Below, one piece after another: positions 35,666 to 51,719 of a stretch of 64,000 bases of DNA (position 1 is its first letter; the number at the start of each line of letters is the position of its first letter). The stretch comes from Tillus elongatus (taxonomy: Eukaryota; Arthropoda; Insecta; Coleoptera; Cleridae). The stretch covers positions 21,015,739 to 21,079,738 of the forward strand of contig OZ023267.1 of NCBI GenBank assembly GCA_964006375.1, in the 5' to 3' direction. The notes under the pieces are model-generated. The model worked only from the letters and a program-made list of their open reading frames with translations, searched no databases and had not been told where the DNA came from. The position numbers and the translations under genes are program-made.

Positions 35666-35917
35666 TCATAGTGTCATTTTCAAGAATATGACACATTTCC
35701 AGAAGGGATCGTTTTTTAAATTTGTTTCTATATCCAAAATTCTAACATAATCAAAATCTATGTTATGACCTAATGTTGACACATGATGTGCCAAAGCACA
35801 TCTATCAGGTCTGAGTCTGGAATCACTCCTATGTTGACTAATCATCCTACCAACAGATTGTGAAATCTGACCTACATATGAAAGAGAACAGTTTTTACAG
35901 TCCAACTTATAGACCAC
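35666..35917 (-). pseudogene. GIY-YIG endonuclease fragment, PLE-C minus copy
   Basis: VYKLDCKNCSLSYVGQISQS followed by GRMISQHRSD and ALAHHVSTLGH is the GIY-YIG core with its downstream helix. It ends FLKMTL at the same stop as the plus copy. The upstream coding part present in the plus copy is deleted here between about 35940 and 35975. Confidence 0.8.
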
Positions 35918-36348
35918 ATCACGTTGTTCATATGTATTTTGCCACTTTGATGTCTGTACAATCTTTGTAAAGCTTCATAAGTCTGTGTGTCAATCCACCG
36001 ATGTAAGGTAACACTGCACATTTGATATTCAACCGTAGATCAGAGGTGTGCCCTCACCATGTACGGGTGCAGAAGGCCTATCAGCTGCTCGGTAGGGCGC
36101 AGGTTTGGATGGAACGCTGAAAAGTAGTTTCATCATGTAGCCTCTGTTATACCATCAGATCAGCGAAACGACATAGAGCCCCACGCTGAAAGGACGGGTG
36201 AGTAATATCCAAAATCCCCCTCTTCATGCCCAATATAACACTCAATTTCATCTTCTCATCATGGTATGACACATAGTTAATGTATCTTCCGGAATTGGAA
36301 GGCTTGCTATACCAATCTAAGTATTGCTAATACAATCAAGTTGAACAG

Positions 36349-36768
36349 TTGAATATCAAATATGCAGTGTTACCTTACATCGGTGGACTGACACACAGAC
36401 CTATCAAGCTTTTCAAAGGTTGTACAGACATAAAAGTGGCAAAATACAATGTTCTGACCAACAAAAACTTTTTCACTAACAACAAGGACAAAGTTCCGGT
36501 GTACAAACAACGTGATGTGGTCTATAAGTTGGACTGTAAAAACTGTTCTCTTTCATATGTAGGTCAGATTTCACAATCTGTTGGTAGGAGGATTAGTCAA
36601 CATATGAGTGATTCCAGACTCAGACCTGATAGATGTGCCTTGGCACATCATGTGACAACATTAGCTCATAACATAGATTTTGATAATGTTAGAATTTTGG
36701 ATATAGAAACAAATTTAAAAAACGTTCCCTTCTGGAAATGTGTCATATTCTTGAAAATGACACTATGA
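36349..36768 (+). pseudogene. GIY-YIG endonuclease domain, PLE-C plus copy
   Basis: A 139-codon frame. The linker region has YAVLPYIGGLTHRPIKLF and YNVLTNKNFF, then VVYKLDCKNCSLSYVGQISQ (about residues 57-76), SQHMSDSRLRPDRCALAHHV, and the end WKCVIFLKMTL. The pattern YKL-C-x2-C-x4-YVGQ is the PLE-type GIY-YIG with its CCHH-like cysteines. No reverse transcriptase precedes it, so it is a truncated element even though this frame is open. Confidence 0.85.
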
Positions 36769-37276
36769 ACTCAAAATCGGATATTCAAAAATTAAGTAAC
36801 ATATATAGTTATGTATTACTATTTGATAAGTCTAATGGCGCCTCTGTGTTGGCCGGTTCTATGATTTAGAATAAGAAAATTTATAAAAATTGTTAGCAAT
36901 AGAGTAATAATAGTCTATGATCAATGATTGTTTCTTGGTTTGCAGCTGTCACTGATGTCTATGGTCGGTGTCTAACTTGATAAAAATTGGGTTAGATGTC
37001 CAAATTATTACACGTGAATTATTTAATTCCTTTTTGATATTTTAAACTTGTTTTTTATGCTTTTTCATGACTGGTTTTGAATGTTTTTAACGCACAAATG
37101 TTCGCATAAAGTTACGTGTATTTTTAAATGGTGTTTGCACTTCCTGCTTTTTGCATGTGTTTTATGGCATAATTTCTCGGTTTTAATGTATCTGGCTTGC
37201 TTTTTCAATTAGTTACAGTACTGTAAGTGTTCATTGTTGCACAATTTAGGTGTTATGTTAACTTTTATTCATTATT

Positions 37277-37330
37277 TCAGTGCTCCTGAGGATGCCTGGA
37301 AAACAGGCGAAATATGTGGAGTATTTAGTA
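37277..37330 (+). ncRNA. Degenerate hammerhead-like motif at PLE-C 3' end
   Basis: CTGAGGA (37286-37292) fits the CUGANGA core; stem II is GCCTG / CAGGC with loop GAAAA; GAAA follows at 37309-37312. Stem III and the cleavage triplet are unclear (a possible ATA/TAT helix, then TT). As in the PLE-A motifs, one pyrimidine lies between CTGANGA and stem II. Confidence 0.4.
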
Positions 37331-37390
37331 CAGAGTGACTTTCTTTAAAATATAGCCCTGAAGTTTTTGGTCGTAACTGCCCTTAAAAAT

Positions 37391-37398
<8 letters not shown>

Positions 37399-37468
<70 letters not shown>

Positions 37469-37600
37469 AATCATAAAACAATTTTAACGGCCCGTGTTTT
37501 TGGGTTCTAGGGACCCAAATTCGCGCTGATCGGAAGAAATTTTATCAAAAGCTTTTCATCGTGACCTTTCTATGAGCGAATTTTCGTTAATCAAAATTTA
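37399..37600 (+). mobile_element. TA-tract element 3' part
   Basis: (TA)n at 37399-37460, then TTTGGGTTCTAGGGACCCAA, TCATCGTGACC and the hairpin AGCGAATTTTCG / AAAATTTACT (37574-37600). The 5' part is missing; PLE-C sequence abuts the tract. Confidence 0.75.
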
Positions 37601-38435
37601 CTAAAAAGGAAACCTGGCACAATTAGCGAAAAGCGGAAACTACAAATAATTGAAAAGAGCCGCTAAAGACAAACTATCAAGGTTGCGACAACAATGCGAC
37701 ATCGGCTTTAAACCGTGTTAATGATAGTTGTATTTTTACTACAACTGTACAACAAAGTGAAACATAATTTTTCAATGTAACTAGTTAATGCTATACAATT
37801 GCTTCTTTAAGTTCCACGTAAGAAATTCCCTTTTCCTTCGTTTACAAGGGGACCTTATAGAGCAATATATACTCGCAGAAATAGGTATTTCCCTTCTTCA
37901 TCATTCGATGAAGTAGAGCAATAACATAGCATTTCATCATTGTTATTTATTAGGCGCGCTACAATCAAAGTCTTGAGTAGTTAAGTTAACCCAGATACAT
38001 TATCGGATATAATGTCTCATAACCTTACATTAAAAGTCGCATGCAGAGCAACAGTCCAAGAAGCCAATGACGCTAACTGTTCCGTCTGCTGCATGTAGAC
38101 ATGTGACATTATACGGCAGTGGCAACTCTAGCCTCTTATATTTACGATTACGTGCTTGCCGCATTATTAAGCCAGATATCAATCTTTTTACGTGTTTATA
38201 CACCTATTATCAACACATGTTACCTTGTGTTACCAGCCTGAGATTTTTTGTTTTTCAACGTACCACTTTTCCTCTTCGTGCAATTATGTTATTTCGCTTT
38301 TTCTTTCGGCTATTCTCTAATTAGATGCTTAATGACTCCCCACAGGCTATTATTGTATACCTTGAAGTAAAATAATAGAAATTAATAGACTCTATGTTTG
38401 TTTCCAATAAGGCTTGTGCTGCTTGTTTCCTTTTT
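37601..38435. other. No recognised gene
   Basis: The 85-codon frame at 38067-38324 has no motif beyond a Phe-rich end (MLFRFFFRLF). Nothing else is visible. Confidence 0.4.
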
Positions 38436-38536
38436 TGCGAATTTTCATAGAAAACTTCTGCTTAGGGAGGTAACGACTTTAGAATTTTCAACAAATGCGT
38501 TCAAGTGACCGTGAGATGAGATTAAGACTTTATATG

Positions 38537-38614
<78 letters not shown>
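38436..38614 (-). mobile_element. TA-tract element 3' part, minus orientation
   Basis: A degenerate hairpin (GCGAATTTTCATAGAAAACTT) at 38438-38458, a diverged block to 38538, then (TA)n at 38540-38614. A mariner-like terminus starts directly at the end of the TA tract. Confidence 0.65.
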
Positions 38615-38615
<1 letters not shown>

Positions 38616-38617
<2 letters not shown>

Positions 38618-40995
38618 GGTGCTTCACGGTGAGTGGCCTATTAGACGTTTCTGGAGAACTACATTTATTTAAATTCTGAAAATTGGTATCGGCAGGTTTT
38701 TGATACTGATCTTTCTAACTAAAATATTTTCAATTAGCCTTCATTTCCGGTTAAACCGTAAATCGCCACACACTTTGTTTGTTTAAATAGAACACCCTTA
38801 TTAGCTTTTTGAATTACACGTTCAATTTAAGGGACACTTTGGTCACAACATATTTGGGCTAGTTCGTACTCTTTCGGATTTATACGCCATTTTGTAGAAA
38901 AAATTACGACAGGAGCGCGGTAGAAAAATTCCGATATCTTTAAAGTAATGCAAGATAGAAACATGCTGTTTTCACTATCACATAGAGCGTAAAAATTTCT
39001 ACATACTGTTATAAACACAATACGATTTTAAGATAACTGTTATTTATAAATAACATTTGAATTTGAAATTTTTCAATCAGAGATAACTTGATTTTTTTAA
39101 ATATAACAATACCCATATGTGCCCAGCATCGGATTCAGCGTTGAATTCCTTATCTTTTAAGTATACATTATCCTATACCTATCTCATACAGTTTTCTTTG
39201 AAAATTGATTTGAAAATATTAATGGTCAGCGGAGTGGCGCCAACCTTTGACTACTTTTGCCTTCAATAAGTGTATTATTTTAAAAGGGACACACAGTAAC
39301 TTTTAGTTCCAACCGATTTCTTTTTTGATAACTTTCCGAACTATATTGGGTATAGCTAAAAAGGACAGTTTTGAGGTATCCAGAGACATTCAAAAATATA
39401 ACACAGCATAATTTATCCTTATATTCTGGTTGAACGTCAACGTTAAGGCAAGTGTGCCATGATGAACAATTGATATTACATACTTGTCATTCTAAATTAT
39501 TTGATAAATGTCGATGTACTAATGTTCACAGTTAACATGGAAAATCATTATTCCAGTGCAGATTATTTAAAGTTATTTTACATCCATGGAGAATGTAATC
39601 GAATTATTAATAGAACATGTAAAAGATTTAATGAGTTAAATCCTAATCTGCCACCCATGAGTGAAAAGAAGTTTATAATGATTGAGTTAAATATCCTAGA
39701 ATTTTGTACCTTTAAAGCACCCAAAGTTAATCCCAGTTCAGTGACTAGAGATGAAGATAACGAAATAACTGTCCTGGCTTATTTCGAAGAATATCCACAT
39801 GCATCTATTTACACTGCAGTGAACGACATACGTATTCCTTACTCCTCTATAGAAAGATTCTTGTGGAAGCACAAAATGCACAACTGTAAGTTTACTTTAG
39901 TGCAAGCTCTGCATCCAGAAGATGCTAGTAAAAGGATCCAGTTTTGTGTAACGATGTTAATTCATATTCATGGAGATGATAACTTTAAAAAAAATTATAT
40001 GGGGTGATGAATCGAAATTTTCTCATAAAGGAGTTTTCAATAGACATGAGCCATGTTTGGGCAAATCGAAACCCTCATGCTACTAGGGAAAGGGGATTTC
40101 AAGTAAAATTTAGTTTCAATTTGTTTTGTTCATTGAAAGGTAATAACTTTTTAATCATATTTATAGTACATTAGGAACAATAGTTACAGACTTTTTAGAC
40201 AATTTACCATTATCCGAATATCGAACTTGTTGGTACCAACATGACGGAGCTCCTGCTCACTCTACACGAAAAATATCTAACACACTCGACGATCTATTTG
40301 AAGATAGAGGCATTAGAAAGTGCGGTCCCTGGATATGGCCCGCAAGAAGTCCAGATCTTACCCCGCTTGATTTCTATCTTTGGGAGAGATAAAAACAAAA
40401 GTATATGAAACGCCCGTCAATTCACGCGAAAAATTAGAGATCAGAGTAAGAGGGGCGTTTAAAGAGTTAGATAGGAATGAGATTCTGTCAGCAACCACTA
40501 GCGGCATTACCACACGAATATTAAAATGTTTGAGTATTAATGGACAACATTTTGAGCAGTTACTAGTTTAGGAGGTGTGAGTTGTTTTGTTACTCATGTT
40601 GTAATAATACTTCGAGGATTTATAAGATTGTGTGTGGTAATATCATCAATTGTTATCCTAAAAATGTTTTTTAAATTTTTTTTCAATATTTTAAATACAT
40701 AACTTTCAAACACAGTAACAATATTTCTTTATTATAATTTTTAACTTGAACATGAAATATTTTTGTTTATACTATATTTTTTGTTACGTACAAAAAAAAT
40801 GACATTGTCCCGCAAACAATTACTACTTCAAATCAATTTTCAAAGAAAACTGTATGAAATAGGTATAGGATAATGTATACTTAGAAGATAGGGAATTTAA
40901 CGTTGAATCAGATCCTGGGGACATATGGGTACCGTTCCATTAAAAAAAATCAAGTTATCTATGGTTGAAAATTTTCAATTTCAAATGTATGTTCA
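38616..40995 (+). mobile_element. Mariner-like element (fourth family), right end truncated
   Basis: The left end CAGGGTGCTTCACGGTGAGT starts at the last TA of the tract, as expected for TA-targeting elements. A 170-bp internal inverted repeat (39040-39215 versus 40825-40995, e.g. CTATCTCATACAG and its inverse) surrounds the transposase. The outer 430 bp of the right arm are missing, where a GGACGCAGC-type repeat begins. Confidence 0.75.
39537..40571 (+). pseudogene. Mariner-like transposase, nearly complete, frameshifted
   Basis: It starts MENHYSSADYLKLFYIHGEC (HTH). The frame is open to about 40000, with a DNA-binding half and RFLWKHKMHNCKF. After a frameshift the catalytic motifs appear: WGDESKF (40008-40025), HDGAPAHSTRKI (about 40240) and [16 protein letters not shown] (40340-40385), then one more base loss at 40386 and the C-terminus NGQHFEQLLV. 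Forty-one residues separate the aspartates of HDG and PLD. Stops at about 40085-40150 also break it. It is inactive but among the better preserved transposases here. Confidence 0.85.
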
Positions 40996-41006
40996 CACAT
41001 TTTTAT

Positions 41007-41215
41007 GGAAATTCACTTCCATAACACACTTGCTGCATCCAGACTTTTGAAAATTGTTTATATATTTTAAAACAATAAAGTTATTTCGATGAAATATGGT
41101 ACATTGTTCCTACTATATAGGTAACCAAGTTTGATGCCTGCTTTCATCAAAGACATTTGTTATTAAAAATACTTTTAAAAAAATTCGCTACCATAACGCA
41201 CTTGCTGCGTTGAGA
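41007..41215 (-). repeat. Two stacked GGACGCAGC termini (nested unit, truncated)
   Basis: Minus-orientation termini end at 41040 and about 41212, with the interior equal to 756-930 inverted. It reproduces the nested arrangement at 756-962 and 56563-57118. Confidence 0.8.
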
Positions 41216-42118
41216 CTTTTTAAGTATGCGATGTTGACATTCTTGTGTGTTATAATGATATTATGGGGTCATCATGATGAAGTTTATCGTATAAACGATT
41301 TGCTAAATAATACTTTTATACAGTCATCGTTTAAATGGTTTTTATAACTAAAGCTTCCTCTGCTTTTCATATTAACGAGACAAAACTTTCAACTTGACAA
41401 AAAAAAAATACTGCAAAAATATTCTTTTATTTCCTGTCATTTATTTTATAAAACAATGGAGGACATGTTGATAGAAGCATCTGGTAGAAAATACTTGTAT
41501 CAGTGTGTCTCAAATATTGCCTTTACCGGAACTAAATTGACACAATTTGAAACACCTGTTGTATTTCTTATATAGCATGTGCAGGAACCATTCATCTATA
41601 GCCTACGATAAATTTTCCCGTAGGATTTTGTTGACAAATGTTTTCGGATATCATCCTTATAGAGTGAAAGCAAGCCACATATGTTTACATCAAGCAAGCA
41701 CTGAAAACAAATAAAAGTTTTAGATTACGAATACGGATAACTTCTGGTTGTAATTTAAAGATTGTTTGAAAATATTAGTGTGAAAATTACCTTGATTTTG
41801 ATTTTTAAAAGAGCATCGGTGAACACACAAACTAAAATAATTTAATCTTTAAAGGTTTGATTGTTTTAAATAGTATTTTTGGATATGCTATTGTCAAGGA
41901 AATCGTTTCGTGTAAAGTTCAAATCAGGGTCTACTTATTATGAAATAAAAACGTTGTTTTGTGTATCACAAAACTAACAGTTAAATTACAGAATTTTAAA
42001 ACTACGTGAATAAAGTATAGAACTATAAAACGGAATCGCCACAACAAAACAACAAACTAATAAGGAAGTGTAATGCGCCAGCTAAATATTTTGAAAATGA
42101 AGATGTCTCCATTAGTAA

Positions 42119-42120
<2 letters not shown>
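41216..42120. other. No recognised gene
   Basis: AT-rich, no coding frame of note, no match elsewhere in the window seen. Confidence 0.45.
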
Positions 42121-44750
<2,630 letters not shown>

Positions 44751-44843
<93 letters not shown>

Positions 44844-45164
44844 TAGGAGAACTGACGGTCGTACTGTTAGTTACCAAAACCAAAGAATATCAATAAGGGC
44901 AAGGAATCATGCAAGTTCTATTGAGTATATGCTCTATATTTCCCACCTGCTTTAGTCCTTCTTTAGGAGCCGAAAGCTGAACAATAAAAACTGGCGATAC
45001 CAAATAGTAGAAGCTCGAATCTATTGGATTAATTATTTATATTGTTGTAACTTTGTCGACAAATGGTGGCACCGCAGGGTACTTTTAATTACATTTAATA
45101 ACATTTACTTTTCTAACAAATATTATATCCACCATAAAAACCGTAGTCTATGTGTTGATAAATG
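44751..45164. repeat. Flanking repeat copy 2
   Basis: (TA)n 44751-44842, then CTAGGAGAACTGACGGTCGT at 44843 and about 320 bp matching 42214-42590, e.g. GCAAGGAATCATGCAAGTTC. It continues into the TA element at 45165. Confidence 0.85.
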
Positions 45165-45960
<796 letters not shown>

Positions 45961-45981
45961 CTGTTACGGTTTCTGAACGGC

Positions 45982-46360
45982 AAATATTGCTTGTGTGTGT
46001 GTTTTGTTTCTTTAACGTCGGCCTATTTCCGCGACTATGGCCAATTACCGACGCCAGGGAGCAGTTTCACCTCACTATCATGGAAATTTTGCCGAACCCC
46101 TGCCTTTCTGTAAGGAGGGTAGCGATCTTTAACGTGCCCAACATCGCATGGGCACGGGACCGACGGCTTAACGACCCCTCCGAAGGGCGGAACGTGCAGA
46201 CATTCAACTTGCTCAAATACAATGCCAGAACCTCGGTTGATGTTAATTTTACAGTTTGTACTGAAAAAGTGAAAGGAGTACCCTGGGATCGAACCCAGTA
46301 CCCTTCGGTTCAGAGGCACACGTTCTTACCCCTGAACCACCGAGGTTAAAAATATTGCTT
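45982..46360 (-). mobile_element. tRNA-derived SINE, copy 2, with 11-bp target-site duplication
   Basis: The body 45993-46349 (357 bp, same length as copy 1) is flanked by AAATATTGCTT at 45982-45992 and 46350-46360. On the minus strand box A and box B (GGGTTCGATCCCAGGGTACT) are intact. The 134-codon plus-strand frame and the 94-codon minus frame across it are not genes. Confidence 0.9.
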
Positions 46361-46515
46361 AAAATGTATATTAAAATGTTCTGGCTTGATGCTACTCTTT
46401 TCGTTTGATAAAATAGTTGCAAAGTATGCCTTGAAAGACCTTACATATTACAAATAAATAACTGAAGTCCATTACGGATTATCTATCTTTCATTACACAT
46501 TCTCCAAGTTTACTA

Positions 46516-46905
46516 GCAGCTGTTGTTGCCCTTAGTTGGTAAAACCGTTCCACAGTTAACATAGACGTAGAGATTTGTGACATCAGAAGAGGTTGTTTTC
46601 TTCTCTACAACCGGATTCAATTTTTACAGCATCCACAGGAAAAAAAGTGTTTTCTATTAAGCAATACAATAAGCATCTAGTTCTATATTTAGATCAGATT
46701 TTGAATTATTTTTCATTTAGTTAATTTATTTCTATTAGCTAACTTTCTTGTACAAAATGTTCTTTCAATAGCGAATTTTTATATAAATGAATTTAATCGA
46801 TTTTCCTTCGAGAAATATTTGTTGCGAATTTTTGTATAAAAAATTATTAAATTGATAGAACATCTTTTAAACTAATTTGCCGAAAATAAGGGTTTAATGC
46901 AATCA
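46516..46905 (+). repeat. Second copy of the long dispersed repeat (see 10305)
   Basis: Matches 10305-10660, including AACATAGACGTAGAGATTTG. It ends where the transposase relic begins. Confidence 0.85.
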
Positions 46906-46979
46906 GTAGTGTGAATTCGATATCAAAATAATCACAAATGTTATAAACCACGGTTTGGAAAATATAACCCAAAATCCTA

Positions 46980-47690
46980 AAAATGTATCGCTATAAACTG
47001 AAACTGCTGTTTCGCTGAATTAAAGGATGTAGATTTTCCTACCAGGTATGATTTTTTCTTTACGAATATTGTCACAGATGGAAACTAATCCGTATTTTAT
47101 GGATAGATGAGGTCATTTTTTTGCAATGGTGGAGTCAATACTCAAAACAGTGAAATATGATCCACTGATAATCCACATGAAATTGTTCAGAAAGGTCTTC
47201 GTGACAAGAAGTCACCGTTTAATGCGGTTTTACGGCTAGTTTTATGATTGGACCATACTTTTTTGAAAAGACACAGAATGAAGAGGCCGGATCTGTAACT
47301 GTTACTGGTGAACGATACCTGCAAATGCTACTAAATTATTTCATTCCACGAATACAAAACGAACAGAAAGGAATTTAAAACAAATTTTTTGCCGCATATT
47401 CACCGACCAGTTGAAATCTATTAGCTGCTGTTTTCAAGGTCGTGTTCTAGGGAGACATTTTGTAAATTGATGGCCTCCACGATCCCCTAATTTGATACCA
47501 GCGGACTATTGGGTGTGGGGTTATTAAAAAAATGTGTTAAGAATACGACCAAAAACCCTGGACGAATTAAAAGGCCTATCAGGGTGTAAATTGCCGCCTT
47601 TCATCCAGAAACTCTGAATGATGTTGTACATAATTTGGAGGAACGGTTGCTGATTGTAGAGTAGCAAAATGGACGATATATCTAACATTT
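46980..47690 (+). pseudogene. Mariner-like transposase relic (fifth family)
   Basis: Heavily mutated. Recognisable blocks are GFTASFMIGPYFFEKTQNEE near 47230-47290, VTGERYLQMLLNYFIPRIQ near 47310-47360, a WPPRSPNLIPADYWVWG-like block across a frameshift near 47470-47520, and VHNLEERL near 47630. The catalytic QDG motif is lost. No terminal repeats were identified. Confidence 0.7.
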
Positions 47691-47954
47691 ACGCCAGCCT
47701 CTGTTGAACATAATAAATCATATTATTTAAGCAATCGAATCTCGTTCACATCTTGTTGTTTACTTAAATTATTAAAAATACAAAATGAGCCGAATATATC
47801 ACTTATTTGATGATAACTTGTATCAAACCATATTTAAGACTGCTGAAATATTACTTTATTTCTCCATTATAACAGCCACTAAAATCAAGAAATTGTTTTA
47901 TAATAATGCTGTACTTACTTAATATTTTTTACATACTATATGAGATAACTGTTT

Positions 47955-48692
<738 letters not shown>

Positions 48693-49338
48693 TAGTTTCT
48701 TTTTCTTCAGTAGATGAAGATATTCTTAAATAAATATGCACAAGGGTGCGTTTCTTTCTAAATTATTTATTCTGCGTTGGCTACAATCACTTTATCAATT
48801 GTTAAGAATTCAGTGCACTTGTGTGACTATTTTATTTAATGAAAACCTTTGACAATGACCGAATTAATTAAGTCCAGTGAGACATACCGTGGAGGGTTTC
48901 AAAAGATGAAATTACAGCTAGCACTGTGACAACTTCGCATGCAGAACCGTTGTTTTGGCAGATTAGAAAAGTCACGACATAAGGGGAAACATTCGGAAAC
49001 TTATCAACGGTAATCGTCAATGGTGGGAGTGAGTTTTGATTCCTTGGTCTTTTCATTATGGAGAGTACAAAAGCGCGGTGGATGTGAGTGACGGGACGTG
49101 TCACCGGAAAGTAACCGACCTCAGCCTTCTCTGATTACGATACTTCGCCCCCATATCCACGCCAACTAGTTTCTAAAACTTGACACAGTGGCGGATCAAA
49201 AAGAAAGGGTGTGTCGTAATAAAATATTTTATTATTTAATGTAGCAACGATGTCGGATATGATTTTTAGATAAGATACAAATAAATCTTAATTTTTTTAA
49301 ATGTAAATAGCCCTTGAAGCCTTGCAAAGAAACGTATA
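48693..49338. other. No recognised gene
   Basis: The 78-codon frame at 48868-49104 (minus) has no motif. The sequence at 48860-49190 is more GC-rich than its surroundings and unique in the window. Confidence 0.45.
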
Positions 49339-51252
49339 CAGGGTGGCGCATTGAAAACGAAAAAGACCGATTTGCGTCCAGAGATTTTTTTTAAGAAACG
49401 CTGAAACATGTCAATTTTAATATTAAGGGGGTCATGTTTTGACATAAAACTCACCTTTGTCACATCAACCCCTTAAGGGTGGTGATAACAACCCTTATCT
49501 TTTAAATAGGGAACGTGAGTCGAGTGTTACATCATTTGAAAGCTCCTTCTTTTCTGAATTCAGCACACTAATTTTTTTGGAAGTTTTATCAACTCGTTTA
49601 AAAATTATTCATAGTTGGAGTTGCAACAACGTATTTCATTCATTGTGATAAGAAATGCACTAATTAGTCAATTTTTCGTCAAAAAAACTTTTAAAAAACC
49701 AAAGGTTCAAAAATGTTTATTCAGTTAAGTAAGTGTTCAAATTATAGACCGCCAGCTTCCATACAAAAGTATAAATTTTGTTCAAAACGAGCCCTGACAT
49801 TCTGGAGCATTTGTGGAGTTATTAGACGGAATTTTTCAACAATGCTTTGTCGTAATTCTTCCAGAGACTCCGGTTCTGTTGCGTAAATTCTACTCTTTAA
49901 ATAGCCCCATAGAAAGAAGTCTAAAGGAGTTAAATCCGGTAATCTAGGCGGCCACTCAATAGCACCTCTACGCCCAATCCATTGTCCTGGAAACTCTCTG
50001 TTAAAAAACTCCCTAACACGTTGTGAAAAATGCGGAGGAGCTCCATCTTGTTAAAACACTAAATGATTTTCTTGATAGCGATCATTATTTTCAACAATGT
50101 CAATTAGTAGACGGTAAACGATATCTTATAGTAACTCCAAATACGTTTTGCCACTCAAATTGCCATCAAGATAAACTGGTCCGATTAAACGGTCTCCAAA
50201 AATGCTAGTCCAGATATTCAATTTCTGTGGCGTTTTAGTGTGGACTTCGTGAAAATTTATTGGATTATTATCTGCCCAATAACGACAATTATAACGATTG
50301 ACTGTAGAGTTTAATAAAAAAACGTACCCTCGTCTGAAAAACACATATTGAACAGAAAGTTTTCGTTATCAGCTATTCGTGCAGTCATAACTTCACAAAA
50401 CTCCAGCCGCCGATCAAAATCATCTTCATTCAGTTGTTGTACAAGATGAATTTTATACGGGTGAAATTTATGATGCTTCAATATTCGCTGAATACTTTTT
50501 CTTTTGATGTTTGAATCAGTGGCCAATTTTCTCGTGCTTAAAGTTGGGTCTGCAGCAATTTGTCCTAAAACTTCAATCTCACTAGTCTCATTTATAACCG
50601 GAAATTCACGTTGAGGATCCCGTTTTTTTGTTGGCTACTGAGTCACTTTGTCGAAACTTTGCAACTAACTCCAAAATGTATTTTCTGTTAACATGTATTT
50701 CGGATGTCGTTCATTAAACAAATTTGCGGTACGGTTGGCACAGTCATCGTTTTTGAAAAAAGGAGTAATTATTTCAACTCTTTCTTTTACAGAATACACC
50801 ATTGTGAAATTAATTTTCGGTAGTACTGTCAAATATCAAACCGACCAATAAACTGAAATAATAAACCGCATTTCTCTCATTCCGATAAGAAATATTCTGA
50901 TAGTCTAGTTTTTGTTTACAAACCAACAAAACATTGACTATCAGCACACTTCTTATCGGAATGAGTGAAGTGCATTTTTGCATCTTCAACTGTGAATATT
51001 TTAAAACTTACAAAAAAATTTGTGTGCTGAATTCAGAAAAGAAACAGATTTCAAATGATGTAACACTCGAGCCATGTCCCCTATTTAAAATATAAGGGTT
51101 GTTATCACCACCCTTAAGGGGTTGATATGACAAAGTTGAGTTTTATGTCAAAACATGTCCCCCTCAATATTAAAATTGACGTGTTTCAGCGTTTCTTTTA
51201 AAAAAAATTATCTGGACGCAAATCGGTTTGTTTCGTTTTCAATGCGCCTCTC
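49339..51252 (-). mobile_element. Mariner-like element, family M1 copy b
   Basis: Left end CAGGGTGGCGCATTGAAAAC after TA at 49337; right end inverse GCGCCTCTC before TA at 51253. The long terminal inverted repeats include CCCCTTAAGGGTGG at 49470 and 51110. Transposase on the minus strand. Confidence 0.9.
49721..50802 (-). pseudogene. M1 transposase, copy b
   Basis: Start ATG at 50802, stop at 49721-49723. Blocks: HTH at 50800-50640, IQRILKHHKFHPYKIHLVQQ near 50490, ARIADNENFLFNMCFSDE (first Asp region) near 50370, LNSTVNRYNCRYWADNNP near 50310, LNIWTSIFGDRLIGPVYLDG near 50200, and a C-terminal half in other frames with QDGAPPHF near 50040 and a [21 protein letters not shown] region near 49940. 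Several frameshifts, including a stop in the QQDG region (TAA at about 50053), inactivate it. Confidence 0.88.
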
Positions 51253-51719
51253 TACATATTTTAGTAACACAGAGTGTGCCAAATTAAGACTGTCTGCTGA
51301 GTACCTCTTGTAGTAAATGATAAAGATACAAAGATATTAACTCTCTATCTCAGTAGATATGCATCTGTTAATATACAGTGTGTTTCTAAAATCATGTGAC
51401 AACATTCGTAATTTGATAGCTGTGGTTGCTTTAATAAAAAACTTATGAATGTATGTCCTGAGCATCTTATCTACAGGGTGCTAGAGTTTTCAAAATAATC
51501 TTCTTGTTATATTAACTTTAATACCATGCTAGACGTCGTCGTAAAATTCGGTGATGCATCTTTTTTATATTCAGAAGAATTTACTTAAGTGTACCGTTTT
51601 TTTTTAATTTCTACCAGTGCCATACATGCGAAATTTGCATGTTCCTGGATACCAATTGGTACGTCGTTGCTATTTCTTGAAAGAAAATTGTCTCAAATTT
51701 GTATATTGTATTCACTTTT
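51253..51719. other. No gene; two mariner-like terminal fragments
   Basis: CAGTGTGTTTCTAAAATCAT near 51377 and CAGGGTGCTAGAGTTTTCAA at 51476 look like ends of TA-targeting elements, but no partners were found. Confidence 0.35.

Larger units (their letters stand above)
35430..37390. mobile_element. Penelope-like element (PLE-C), inverted pair of 3' ends
   Basis: The left arm (35430-36033, minus orientation) and right arm (36349-37010, plus orientation) are inverted copies. Each encodes a GIY-YIG endonuclease and continues with the same 3' flank (ACCGACCATATGCATCAGTG at 35463 and its relative at 36945). The 315-bp spacer (36034-36348) is unrelated to both arms. The plus copy runs on to a hammerhead-like motif at about 37280-37330. 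No RT domain is left. The family is distinct from PLE-A and PLE-B. Confidence 0.8.
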
